Source: Candidatus Aenigmatarchaeota archaeon (GTDB taxonomy: Archaea > Aenigmatarchaeota > Aenigmatarchaeia > QMZS01). Taken from it: a stretch of 13,525 bases of DNA. The DNA lies in assembly GCA_003663295.1 (NCBI GenBank), contig QMZS01000017.1:1-13525 (forward strand), read 5' to 3'. This document shows, in pieces, positions 1 to 6,305 of this stretch. Position 1 is the first letter of the stretch. Every line of letters begins with the position of its first letter. The notes below the pieces were generated by a model, which worked only from the letters and a program-made list of their open reading frames with translations, ran no database searches and was not told the origin of the DNA. A program made the translations under genes and the position numbers.

Positions 1-26
1 AAAATTAGTTTGTTTTTAAATTAATT

Positions 27-1394
27 ATGGACCTAAAGGAATATCTGAAAAATCCGGATAAGGAAAAACTGTTTGAGAAGGTTTTTGGAGAGATTAAAAA
101 AATACAGGAAAAATTTGAGCCTTTTATAACTATTTCTGAGGAACAGGCAAAAGAACACCTGAAAAGCAAAGGCAGTGATTTTTTGGGAATTCCAATTTCA
201 GTGAAAGATAATTTATGCACTAAAGGAATAAAGACAACTGCGGGTTCAAAAATTCTTGAAAATTATATTCCTCCTTTTGATGCAACAGCAATAGAGAAAA
301 TAAAAGAGGTTGGTTATTTAATAGGAAAAACTTCCATGGATGAATTTGGTTTTGGAACTTTCTGCATGAACTGCGCTTACGGGATTCCAAAAAACCCTTT
401 GGATGATGGACGGAGTTGCGGTGGTTCTTCGGGAGGGGCTGCGTGTTTAACTGCGGCTTTGGATTCACCCCACATTGCGATTGCGGAATCAACCGGAGGT
501 TCTATTTCCTGTCCCGCAAGTTTCTGCGGAGTTGCTGGGTTGACCCCAACTTATGGTCTGGTCAGCAGGTATGGTTTGGTTGATTACGCTTCTTCTCTGG
601 ATAAAATCGGGGTGATTGCGAAAACCTGTTTTGAGATTGCCTATGGGTTGACAAAAATTGCGGGACATGATGAAAGAGAATCAACTTCTATTAAAACAAA
701 AAAAATTGACTACACAACTTGTCTGGATAAAGATATTTCAGGATTAAAAATTGGAATCCCAAAAGAATATTTTGATGGCGTTGACGAGGAAATTAAAAAT
801 GAAATATGGAGAGCAATAAAGAAATTTGAAAGAGCCGGAGCGACCTACGAAGAAATTTCTCTGCCATCCACGAAATTTGCTTTGCCAAGTTATTATATTA
901 TTGCGATGAGCGAAGCAAGCACAAATCTTGCAAAATACTGCGGGTTGAGATATGGTTCAACTTTGAAAATCGAGGGAACTTACAATGATTATTTCTCAAA
1001 AGTGAGGGGAAAATATTTTGGCGAGGAAGTAAAGAGGAGAGCCCTAATGGGAACCTTTTACAGGAAAGCGGGTTACAGGGATAAATATTATCTGAAAGCC
1101 CTGAAAGTCCGGGGACATTTAATTAATGAGTTCAAGGAACAGTTCAAAAAGTTTGACTGCATAGTAACCCCAACAATGCCGATGATTGCCCCAAAGTTCA
1201 CGGATATTGCAATGCTTTCCCCGGCTCAAAACTACGCAATGGATATCCTGACTGTTGCCCCAAACCTTTGCGGTCTGCCTCATCTTTCAGTTCCCTGCGG
1301 AAAATCCAAAGGAATGCCTGTTGGTCTGCACTTAATCGGAGACCATTTGCAGGAAGAGAAGATATTGCAATTGGGGAGTTGGTTGGAGAAATAA
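27..1394 (+). CDS. gatA: Asp/Glu-tRNA amidotransferase subunit A
   Basis: Amidase-signature protein of 455 aa, a normal length for GatA, the glutaminase subunit of GatCAB. It frees ammonia from glutamine for amidation of Asp-tRNA(Asn) or Glu-tRNA(Gln); archaea generally use GatDE for Gln, so the Asn role is more likely here (family knowledge). The Ser-cisSer-Lys triad is visible at K60 (ISVKDN), S135 (GGSSGG) and S159 (TGGS), with the spacing seen in characterised GatA. The loop around the nucleophile reads ESTGGSISCPA rather than the common DTGGSIRQPA, which I take as an archaeal variant. The ATG at 27 is preceded by AT-rich DNA without a Shine-Dalgarno. gatB and gatC are not in the window. 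The C-terminus (GMPVGLHLIGDH) is complete. Confidence 0.95.
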   Translation: MDLKEYLKNPDKEKLFEKVFGEIKKIQEKFEPFITISEEQAKEHLKSKGSDFLGIPISVKDNLCTKGIKTTAGSKILENYIPPFDATAIEKIKEVGYLIGKTSMDEFGFGTFCMNCAYGIPKNPLDDGRSCGGSSGGAACLTAALDSPHIAIAESTGGSISCPASFCGVAGLTPTYGLVSRYGLVDYASSLDKIGVIAKTCFEIAYGLTKIAGHDERESTSIKTKKIDYTTCLDKDISGLKIGIPKEYFDGVDEEIKNEIWRAIKKFERAGATYEEISLPSTKFALPSYYIIAMSEASTNLAKYCGLRYGSTLKIEGTYNDYFSKVRGKYFGEEVKRRALMGTFYRKAGYRDKYYLKALKVRGHLINEFKEQFKKFDCIVTPTMPMIAPKFTDIAMLSPAQNYAMDILTVAPNLCGLPHLSVPCGKSKGMPVGLHLIGDHLQEEKILQLGSWLEK

Positions 1395-1440
1395 CCAGTT
1401 GATTAATCTTGAATTAAACTTTTTGAAATAAATTTTAGAA

Positions 1441-1593
1441 ATGATAAATTTAGAGGTAATTCAAAGGAAATTATTGCTTTGGAGTCTCCAAGTTCTATCA
1501 AAAACAAAAAACGAAGTTTATCTTTCATTTAAGTATTTAACAAGGTCAGTCTTAAAAGAGATTACAGAAATTTTAGTTTTTCTGTTTAAATAA
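1441..1593 (+). CDS. possible 50-aa small protein
   Basis: An ATG-started frame of 50 codons lies in the 225-bp gap after gatA. The product is basic, leucine-rich and probably helical, starting MINLEVIQRKL. I recognise no family. A 50-codon open frame in AT-rich DNA is only mildly unusual, its ATG has no evident ribosome binding site, and the TATA-like box of the next gene overlaps its last codons. It may be noncoding. Apart from this frame and that box I see nothing in 1395-1619. Confidence 0.2.
   Translation: MINLEVIQRKLLLWSLQVLSKTKNEVYLSFKYLTRSVLKEITEILVFLFK
1585..1592 (+). promoter_or_regulatory. TATA-like box for the 1620 gene
   Basis: TTTAAATA is centred about 31 nt before the ATG at 1620. 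That would place an archaeal transcription start within a few nucleotides of the start codon, giving a leaderless or nearly leaderless mRNA. No Shine-Dalgarno lies between box and ATG. Confidence 0.4.
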
Positions 1594-1619
1594 GTATTTT
1601 TGACTAAACAAAAGATATT

Positions 1620-2549
1620 ATGCAAAAAATAAAAACGATTAGGGAAGATAATTTAAATAATATAAAAAGAAGATTGGAAATTATAAAACAGTTAGTTAAT
1701 GGATGGTGTGATTCAGAAAAGGCAGAACCTGCATTCAACAATAGATATAAAATAAATGAAATTGTCAATAAAAGAAAAAACGGTATTACCCATAAGTTTT
1801 TCTTTATTCTAAAAAAAGATCTAATTAAAAAATTGAACAAACAAAAGAACAAAATACTTAATAGGGATTTAAGATTCTTACAGATTAAAAATATTATCAA
1901 AAAAATAGATTTCAAAGAAGGTGTCGCGTATTATTTAGTTGAGGACTGGATGGAAAATATTACCAATTGGATTAAACCAAAAACAACTTATCTTAAAACC
2001 TATAAATTGAAAAATGGAACAAAAAAAATAAAAAATTATATAAATCAGAGTACTTTTTTAGAACGAAAAAATATTTTTTATAATTTTGTTAAAGATTTGA
2101 AATTGGTTAGAACACTTATTATTTATTATTGGAATCGAAAGGAACTTGAGAAATATATTTCACGTGAGTTATTTAAAGAATGTGTTGAACAATATCTTGA
2201 AGAATATGAAGATTTTTATGTCAGTATATCAATAATTAACCATTTGATTTGTAATCATTTGATTGGCATCTATCCGTTATATCGTTTTTTCGGTAGTGAT
2301 GTTCGTGAAGTTATAGAAAAATATAAATATTTAGTTATTTCAAAAAATAATTTGGAAAAATGCATAATCAAAGATAAACATAAATTGACCTCCGCTGATT
2401 TAGTATATTTTAGAACAATAGATTCTTATATTGTTAAACAGTTTGAGTATGATATTGCGACAAAAGGAATAATTTCAAGTACTGTAAATTATTCTGAATT
2501 TAAAAAAATGGCAGAAAAAATTAAAGAGCCTCTAAAAAAAAGATTTTGA
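1620..2549 (+). CDS. unrecognised 309-aa protein
   Basis: An intact 309-codon frame with an ATG, a TATA-like box at leaderless spacing and a stop before the tRNA-Gly gene. The product is very rich in Lys, Ile, Asn and Tyr and appears all-helical and soluble; I see no transmembrane segment, signal peptide, metal-binding cluster or nucleotide-binding loop. The middle (about residues 155-260) is more hydrophobic (VRTLIIYYW, SIINHLICNHLIGIYPLYRFF) and could be a folded core. The base composition is visibly more AT-rich than gatA or minD, and the gene sits against the 3' end of a tRNA gene, both common in acquired genes. No integrase or repeat borders were found, so transfer is only a suggestion. 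Function unknown. Confidence 0.7.
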   Translation: MQKIKTIREDNLNNIKRRLEIIKQLVNGWCDSEKAEPAFNNRYKINEIVNKRKNGITHKFFFILKKDLIKKLNKQKNKILNRDLRFLQIKNIIKKIDFKEGVAYYLVEDWMENITNWIKPKTTYLKTYKLKNGTKKIKNYINQSTFLERKNIFYNFVKDLKLVRTLIIYYWNRKELEKYISRELFKECVEQYLEEYEDFYVSISIINHLICNHLIGIYPLYRFFGSDVREVIEKYKYLVISKNNLEKCIIKDKHKLTSADLVYFRTIDSYIVKQFEYDIATKGIISSTVNYSEFKKMAEKIKEPLKKRF

Positions 2550-2589
2550 TAGATTTAATATATTTTGTTAAATAGGTATATTATATAAA

Positions 2590-2605
2590 TTTATTTATAA
2601 ATAAA
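2590..2605. terminator. AT palindrome between converging genes
   Basis: A perfect 16-nt palindrome (TTTATTTA followed by TAAATAAA) lies between the end of the 309-aa gene and the 3' end of tRNA-Gly, which point at each other. It gives a short T run in both directions and could help end both transcripts. Such palindromes also arise by chance in AT-rich DNA. Confidence 0.25.
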
Positions 2606-2608
2606 ATC

Positions 2609-2720
2609 TGCGCTAGCCGGGATTTTCGTAGACCTTTTTCAACAATTCCTGAAAAGAGTCGCTTCGAACCCGAGTCACAGACTTGGCAAGCCCATATCAT
2701 AACCACTAGACCACCAGCGC
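2609..2720 (-). tRNA. tRNA-Gly(GCC), intron in the T loop
   Basis: On the minus strand the acceptor stem GCGCTGG pairs with CTAGCGC (one G-U), followed by discriminator A; CCA is not encoded. The D arm contains AGTGGTTA. The anticodon stem TGGGC/GTCTG is weak (three of five pairs are G-U) and encloses the loop TTGCCAA, anticodon GCC. The variable region is 4 nt. The T stem TCGGG/CCCGG is intact but the loop is split: TTCGAA, then 40 extra nt, then T. Removing those 40 nt restores a standard TTCGAAT loop. The gene is divergent from tRNA-Trp, 41 bp away. Confidence 0.9.
2623..2662 (-). other. tRNA-Gly intron, position 59/60 (BHB)
   Basis: The 40-nt intron lies between T-loop positions 59 and 60. 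The bulge-helix-bulge can be drawn from the sequence: outer helix is the T stem (TCGGG/CCCGG); the central 4-bp helix is exon TTCG with intron CGAA; the two 3-nt bulges are AA|G at the 5' junction and AA|T at the 3' junction, cut after the second nucleotide in each. An inner helix is imperfect (GACTCTTTTC with GAAAAAGGTC, one C-A mismatch and one G-U), offset from the bulge. This is a noncanonical position; most archaeal tRNA introns lie at 37/38. Confidence 0.85.
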
Positions 2721-2761
2721 ATAATATTTGTTAATTTTAAATTAATGTAATTTATACTTAT
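2721..2761. promoter_or_regulatory. shared promoter region of divergent tRNAs
   Basis: Only 41 bp separates the 5' ends of tRNA-Gly and tRNA-Trp. A near-palindromic TTAATTTTAAATTAA at 2731-2745 lies about 18 nt from the Gly end and 24 nt from the Trp end and could serve as TATA element in both directions. A second AT block, TTTATA at 2751-2756, would suit tRNA-Gly at about -33. Confidence 0.45.
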
Positions 2762-2786
2762 GGGGTTGTGGTGTAATGGCTTATAC

Positions 2787-2823
2787 TCAGGTATATTAGA
2801 TAGCTGACCTTAAATTAAAGCAC
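2787..2823 (+). other. tRNA-Trp intron 1, near position 25/26
   Basis: This 37-nt insertion separates the D stem (ending ATAC) from G26 and the anticodon stem. Because C2786 and C2823 are identical, 2786-2822 gives the same mature tRNA. With the latter borders a relaxed bulge-helix-bulge is possible: CTTA at 2780-2783 against AAAG at 2817-2820 (three of four pairs) with 3-nt bulges on each strand. Inside, AGGT (2789-2792) can pair with ACCT (2807-2810). Exact borders are uncertain; the insertion itself is required by the tRNA fold. Confidence 0.7.
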
Positions 2824-2835
2824 GACTGGCTCCAG

Positions 2836-2883
2836 GGACAAAAATCCAATGGAGTTCTGATGCGTAATGCAGATGACAGAGAA
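2836..2883 (+). ncRNA. tRNA-Trp intron 2 with box C/D-like guide
   Basis: This 48-nt intron lies at the canonical 37/38 site. The central BHB helix is exon CTCC (32-35) against intron AGAG (three of four pairs). Within it, TGGAGTT (2850-2856) lies directly before a D-type box CTGA (2857-2860), and a C-type element containing GATGA (2872-2876) follows. The guide pairs with tRNA positions 30-36, and the fifth nucleotide upstream of the box (G2852) faces C34, the standard rule for 2'-O-methylation. In Haloferax volcanii the tRNA-Trp intron is known to guide Cm34 and Um39; here position 39 is C and no second guide is seen. The C element lacks the usual U before GATGA, so it is degenerate. Partner proteins would be L7Ae, Nop5 and fibrillarin (family knowledge). 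Confidence 0.7.
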
Positions 2884-2938
2884 ACCAGTTAATTGGGGTT
2901 CGAATCCCTGCAACCCCACTTTAAAAAGTATTAATATT

Positions 2939-3691
2939 ATGGTGGCTACGAGAACGATAAGTATTCTTTCAGGAAAAGGAGGTGTCGGAAAAACCACAAT
3001 GACTTTTAACCTCGGCACTGCTTTAACTGATTTCGGAAGAAATACTTTGATTATTGACGGGAACCTTACAACCCCGAATTTAGGTCTCCATGCGGGAATT
3101 CCTTTATACCCAATTTCTTTGCACGATGTTCTGAAAGGAAAAGTTGATATTTATGATGTGATGCATATTCTTCCAAGCGGATTGAAAATTGTCCCAGCTT
3201 CAATAAATTTGAATGACCTCAAGGGAGTAAACCCTGAATTGTTATCTTCTAATTTAATTGAGCTGGTTGGAAAACTGGATTTTATTCTTATTGACGGAGC
3301 TCCAGGTCTTGGAAGGGAAGCAACTTCAGTTCTAAGCGCTTCAAACGAAGCAATAGGAATTTCAACAATGGATTTGCCTTCAATAACAGATTTATTAAAA
3401 TCAATAAAAGTCGTGGAGCAGTATAAAAAAAATTATATTGGAAGTATAATAAACATGGTCAGGTATAAAAAATATGAAACCAAGAGAGAACATGTTTCAA
3501 GTTTGCTTGAGGAAACCCCAATTCTTGAGTTAGTTCCTCATGATGAAAGCGTCAGATACGCTTTGTCAAACAGATTGCCTGTTATCCATCACAAACCAAA
3601 TTCAAGAGCAAGCCACAAAATTAAAAATATTGCAGCCAAATTGATTGGAAAAGAATATAAAGCTCCGTGGTATAGGAGATGGTTTGGGTAG
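2939..3691 (+). CDS. minD: MinD/ParA-family ATPase
   Basis: A 250-aa P-loop ATPase. Residues 11-20 are the deviant Walker A SGKGGVGKTT with signature Lys13 and Lys18; 37-49 (LIIDGNLTTPNLG) match the A' region, with Asn42 where bacterial MinD has a second Asp; 115-125 (FILIDGAPGLG) are Walker B. The C-terminus ends APWYRRWFG, much like the basic-aromatic membrane-targeting tail of bacterial MinD (ends LKRLFGG), so reversible membrane binding is likely. Archaeal members of this family have roles in positioning cellular machinery, but the specific role here is unknown. The ATG at 2939 is chosen because an upstream in-frame ATG (2867) lies inside the tRNA-Trp intron and the next Met (residue 21) would delete the P-loop. 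No MinE or MinC is nearby. Confidence 0.88.
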   Translation: MVATRTISILSGKGGVGKTTMTFNLGTALTDFGRNTLIIDGNLTTPNLGLHAGIPLYPISLHDVLKGKVDIYDVMHILPSGLKIVPASINLNDLKGVNPELLSSNLIELVGKLDFILIDGAPGLGREATSVLSASNEAIGISTMDLPSITDLLKSIKVVEQYKKNYIGSIINMVRYKKYETKREHVSSLLEETPILELVPHDESVRYALSNRLPVIHHKPNSRASHKIKNIAAKLIGKEYKAPWYRRWFG

Positions 3692-3764
3692 TTAATTTTT
3701 CAACAAAGAAATATTTTAGTGGAATCTTCAATTAATAACACAACAATAATCTGATTAAATATAT

Positions 3765-4325
3765 TTATTTCTCCGCAGGAATACTTATCTCAGCCTTCAT
3801 TATTTCAACTGTGCTTATTGGGTAAATAATATTTAGCACTCTTTTCAAATCTCTCTGAAGTTCATCTTTAAATATTTTATTCATAAGAACTTCCAAGTCA
3901 GTTCCTGAAAGAGACAAGTTAATGAAATTTTCAATTTTCTGTCTTATGACTTTTGAAACGCTGGTCTGCACATTTTTTGCGGTGATAACAAAAACTTTTA
4001 GCACAATTTCTTTGCCGTCTTTTGTTTTTCCTTTTATTCGTCCGTCAATTCTTGTTGAGAATTTCCTGATATTTTTTGAAAGATAACTTTTTGAAACTTC
4101 GTAGCCCGCAAGCGAGCAGTTTGCTTTATCTTCTTCAACATCGGTAATTTTAAAATGGAATTTATAATAATATTTTTTCATATTTTTGTTTAAATCGCAG
4201 GCATATATTGAGAATTTCCTACCTATTATTTTATCCGGCTTGTCCGCTCTAGTAACACCTATTTTAACATTTCCAAAGAGTTTTGGTGCGGTTATCTGAA
4301 ATTCTTTTTTTATTTTGCCTTTCAT
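3765..4325 (-). CDS. rps3ae: 30S ribosomal protein eS1 (S3ae)
   Basis: A 186-aa protein matching archaeal/eukaryotic eS1, a component of the small-subunit platform near the mRNA exit. Family-typical stretches are ITAPKLFGNVKIGVTRAD (11-28), IGRKFSIYACDL (34-45), SYLSKNIRKFSTRIDG (80-95) and the C-terminal YPISTVEIMKAEI (168-180). It is slightly shorter than most archaeal copies. It converges with minD over 73 bp and diverges from the GH15 gene over 136 bp; that gap is AT-rich, with no Shine-Dalgarno before the ATG. Confidence 0.93.
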   Translation of the reverse strand: MKGKIKKEFQITAPKLFGNVKIGVTRADKPDKIIGRKFSIYACDLNKNMKKYYYKFHFKITDVEEDKANCSLAGYEVSKSYLSKNIRKFSTRIDGRIKGKTKDGKEIVLKVFVITAKNVQTSVSKVIRQKIENFINLSLSGTDLEVLMNKIFKDELQRDLKRVLNIIYPISTVEIMKAEISIPAEK

Positions 4326-4461
4326 TTAATTAATAATTAATAATCTTTAAGAAGTCCAAATAAGGTTCAATATGGTAAATCAGACCATTCTTGAATAAAA
4401 GCCCCACTAAAAATAAATATTTCGCTAAAACAAGTATACTTTATCAAAATCCAATTAATAT

Positions 4462-5532
4462 ATGGCAGATAAGCCTAGATTAACTTACAGGCGATTAATT
4501 AACCAGCATCTTAAAATTCTTAAGAAACTGCAGAGTAAATCAGGTTTATTTTTTGCATCAGGCTCTAATAAATCCTATTATTATGATAAAAGCTGGCTAA
4601 GAGATAATTTTTATGAATGTCTGGCATTTGAGGTAATTGGTGACTGGGATACGGTTGAAAAAACTTATACAGCTCTTTTGAAGGTATTTCTTAAACATGA
4701 GTATAAAATTGATTGCGCAATTTCAAAGAAGCCAAAATATTCTCATGAATATATCCATGCAAGATTTAACCCAAATACTTTTGATGAATTCTGGGAAGAA
4801 TGGGGAAACAAGCAAAATGACAGCATAGGAGCAATTCTTTTTACAATAGGAGAACTTGAGCACAAGCACAAAAGAACAATTTTAAAAACCAAGGACGATT
4901 TTAGGATTGTAAATAAACTGATAAAGTATCTTGATAGCATTGAATACTGGCATGATTTGGACAGCGGAATGTGGGAGGAAGATGAGGAGGTCCATGCTTC
5001 AAGTATAGGTGCCTGCGTTGCAGGACTTAAGTCGATAAGCAGTATTGAGGGGATAGATGTTCCAAAATATATGATTAAAAAAGGGAATGATTCCTTGGAC
5101 GCTTTGTTGCCAAGAGAATCAGGAAGGAAATTTGTTGATTTATCTTTGTTATCTTTGATATGGCCTTATCAGGTGGTTAATAAAGAACAGATGAAACAGA
5201 TTCTTGAGCATGTAGAATACCATCTTTTAAAAAAGAGAGGTGTTGTGAGATACAAAAATGATCATTATTACAATCAGAATCCTGATGGTTACAGCGAGGA
5301 AGCGGAATGGACCTTTGGTTTGAGTTGGCTTACAATAATTTATGAACATCTCAAAAACAAGAGAAAAGCAAATAAATTCCTCAAATTGATGTTAAAAACC
5401 GATACCCCAGAAGGAGTTCCTGAACTTTATTTCTCAAACTCGAAAAAATACAATGAGAATACCCCTCTGGGATGGAGCGAATCATTGTTTATAGTGGCAT
5501 TGCATGATATTAACAAAAAGATTCTAAAATAG
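4462..5532 (+). CDS. GH15/glucoamylase-like (alpha/alpha)6 protein
   Basis: A 356-aa protein with hallmarks of glycoside hydrolase family 15 and the related phosphorylase-kinase-like group: WLRD (45-48), QNDSIG (118-123), GMWEEDEEVHASSIGAC (169-185) with candidate general-acid Glu172 or Glu173, GYSEEAEWTFGLSWL (276-290), and PLGWSESLFIVAL (335-347) in the place of the C-terminal motif with the general base. The family hydrolyses alpha-glucosidic bonds (glucoamylase, trehalase and others). At 356 aa it is only the catalytic barrel, lacking the N-terminal beta domain of typical bacterial and archaeal glucoamylases. No signal peptide is seen, so it is probably cytoplasmic, perhaps in glycogen or trehalose turnover. 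Substrate cannot be read from sequence. It stands alone on its strand. Confidence 0.8.
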   Translation: MADKPRLTYRRLINQHLKILKKLQSKSGLFFASGSNKSYYYDKSWLRDNFYECLAFEVIGDWDTVEKTYTALLKVFLKHEYKIDCAISKKPKYSHEYIHARFNPNTFDEFWEEWGNKQNDSIGAILFTIGELEHKHKRTILKTKDDFRIVNKLIKYLDSIEYWHDLDSGMWEEDEEVHASSIGACVAGLKSISSIEGIDVPKYMIKKGNDSLDALLPRESGRKFVDLSLLSLIWPYQVVNKEQMKQILEHVEYHLLKKRGVVRYKNDHYYNQNPDGYSEEAEWTFGLSWLTIIYEHLKNKRKANKFLKLMLKTDTPEGVPELYFSNSKKYNENTPLGWSESLFIVALHDINKKILK

Positions 5533-5635
5533 AAATTTTGTTTAAGTTCAGAATCCTAAACTAAATAAATTGTTTAACTCATTAATATAATTTATATATT
5601 ATAAAATATCTATTAAATAAGTCATAAATTGAATA

Positions 5636-5800
5636 TTAAATCTTATTCTTATTAGTTCTCCAGTGTTTAACGTCAACTCTGATTCTCCTTGTTCTGGCTC
5701 TCTTTAATCCGAATTTCTTAATATCTGCCCATCTTGGAGCAGGTCTGCCTGAAATTGCTATAAGTTTCAGTTTTTTTACCAGACTCTTCTTGCTTCCCAT
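5636..5800 (-). CDS. rpl39e: 50S ribosomal protein eL39 (L39e)
   Basis: A 54-aa, highly basic protein. It starts MGSKKSLVKKLKL, has a central GRPAPRW, and ends VDVKHWRTNKNKI, matching the L39e pattern of an N-terminal Lys-rich helix, a P-x-W turn and a terminal HWRRTKLK-like tail. The protein lies near the peptide exit tunnel (family knowledge). Usual length is about 50 aa. The ATG at 5800 is the only suitable start. In many archaea L39e lies close to PDCD5-type and L31e genes; a PDCD5 gene is about 1.1 kb away on the same strand here. Confidence 0.92.
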   Translation of the reverse strand: MGSKKSLVKKLKLIAISGRPAPRWADIKKFGLKRARTRRIRVDVKHWRTNKNKI

Positions 5801-5864
5801 ATTATTTTATTGATTAAATAATTAAACCTTATATTTTCACAGTTCAGGTATAATTATAGAGCAG

Positions 5865-6221
5865 ATGGTAAGGAATGTTAAATTCAGGGTAGGAACTTGT
5901 AAATTTGAGGCCTTATCCCTCAAAAACCCATTTGAACTGATGCTGGGGCTAATGTTTAGGAAAAGCGGAAACGCTTTAATGGAATTTCCCTGGGAAGGAA
6001 AACCCGGGATATGGATGCTGTTTATGAGATATCCTTTAAATTTAATATTTCTTGACAAAAACAAAAAAGTGGTTGATATCCTGAAAAATATCCCACCTCT
6101 TTTTTTTAACCCAAAAACCTGGAAAACTTATTATCCAAAAAAGAAATGCAAATATGTGCTTGAACTGGATGCAAGAGAGAAAATTGAAATAAAGCAAAAC
6201 TCAAAACTGGAATTTATTTAA
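5865..6221 (+). CDS. DUF192 family protein
   Basis: A 118-aa protein with the DUF192 signature: GLMFR (28-32), then IWMLFMRYPLNLIFLD (49-64), VVDILKNIPP (69-78) and YVLELDA (97-103) before a C-terminal beta strand (NSKLEFI). DUF192 members are small, often exported or membrane-anchored beta proteins in bacteria; this copy lacks a signal peptide, as many archaeal copies do. Function is not established. The start ATG (5865) leaves only a few residues before the domain. It diverges from rpl39e by 64 bp, and a TTATAT element about 35 nt upstream may be its TATA box. Confidence 0.85.
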   Translation: MVRNVKFRVGTCKFEALSLKNPFELMLGLMFRKSGNALMEFPWEGKPGIWMLFMRYPLNLIFLDKNKKVVDILKNIPPLFFNPKTWKTYYPKKKCKYVLELDAREKIEIKQNSKLEFI

Positions 6222-6305
6222 AACCTCAAATTTTGTGGCATAAATCGTTTTTTCGTCTGTTTACAGGATTTCATTCTCATTTGATTATATTTTTAGGTAA
6301 ATATT

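Larger units (their letters stand above)
2762..2918 (+). tRNA. tRNA-Trp(CCA) with two introns
   Basis: Acceptor GGGGTTG pairs with CAACCCC, then discriminator A. The D stem is GTGT/ATAC around a loop containing GG. The T arm is TGGGG-TTCGAAT-CCCTG. A perfect anticodon stem, ACTGG (2825-2829) with CCAGT (2885-2889), encloses CTCCAG plus A, giving anticodon CCA. Two insertions must be removed to build it: about 37 nt between positions 25 and 26, and 48 nt between 37 and 38. The mature tRNA would be 72 nt before CCA addition, with G26 and a 4-nt variable region. The minD start codon lies 20 nt beyond its end. Confidence 0.9.

Noticed and set aside
1604..1915. Minus-strand frame coding a very hydrophobic 103-aa product that looks like a membrane protein
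   Set aside because: It is antisense to the Lys/Asn-rich 309-aa gene; AAA-rich codons read backwards give Phe and Leu. The plus-strand gene has a longer frame, a TATA-like box and a normal start.
2250..2370. Possible relationship between the 309-aa orphan and the start-less frame (PLY, then SD, then KNNL in similar order)
   Set aside because: Only a handful of residues agree in two Lys/Asn/Ile-rich proteins, which chance explains.
2788..2804. CAGGT at 2788-2792 as the 5' half of the tRNA-Trp anticodon stem, with only one intron
   Set aside because: It leaves an A-A mismatch in the stem and puts no valid anticodon in the loop, whereas ACTGG/CCAGT pairs perfectly and frames CTCCAGA.
2797..2807. 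CTGA at 2804-2807 in tRNA-Trp intron 1 as a second D box
   Set aside because: The bases before it are not complementary to the anticodon or D arms, and no C box accompanies it.
2867..2938. Upstream in-frame ATG extending minD by 24 residues
   Set aside because: It lies within the tRNA-Trp intron and the extension would be read through the tRNA 3' half; the family begins at the ATG at 2939.
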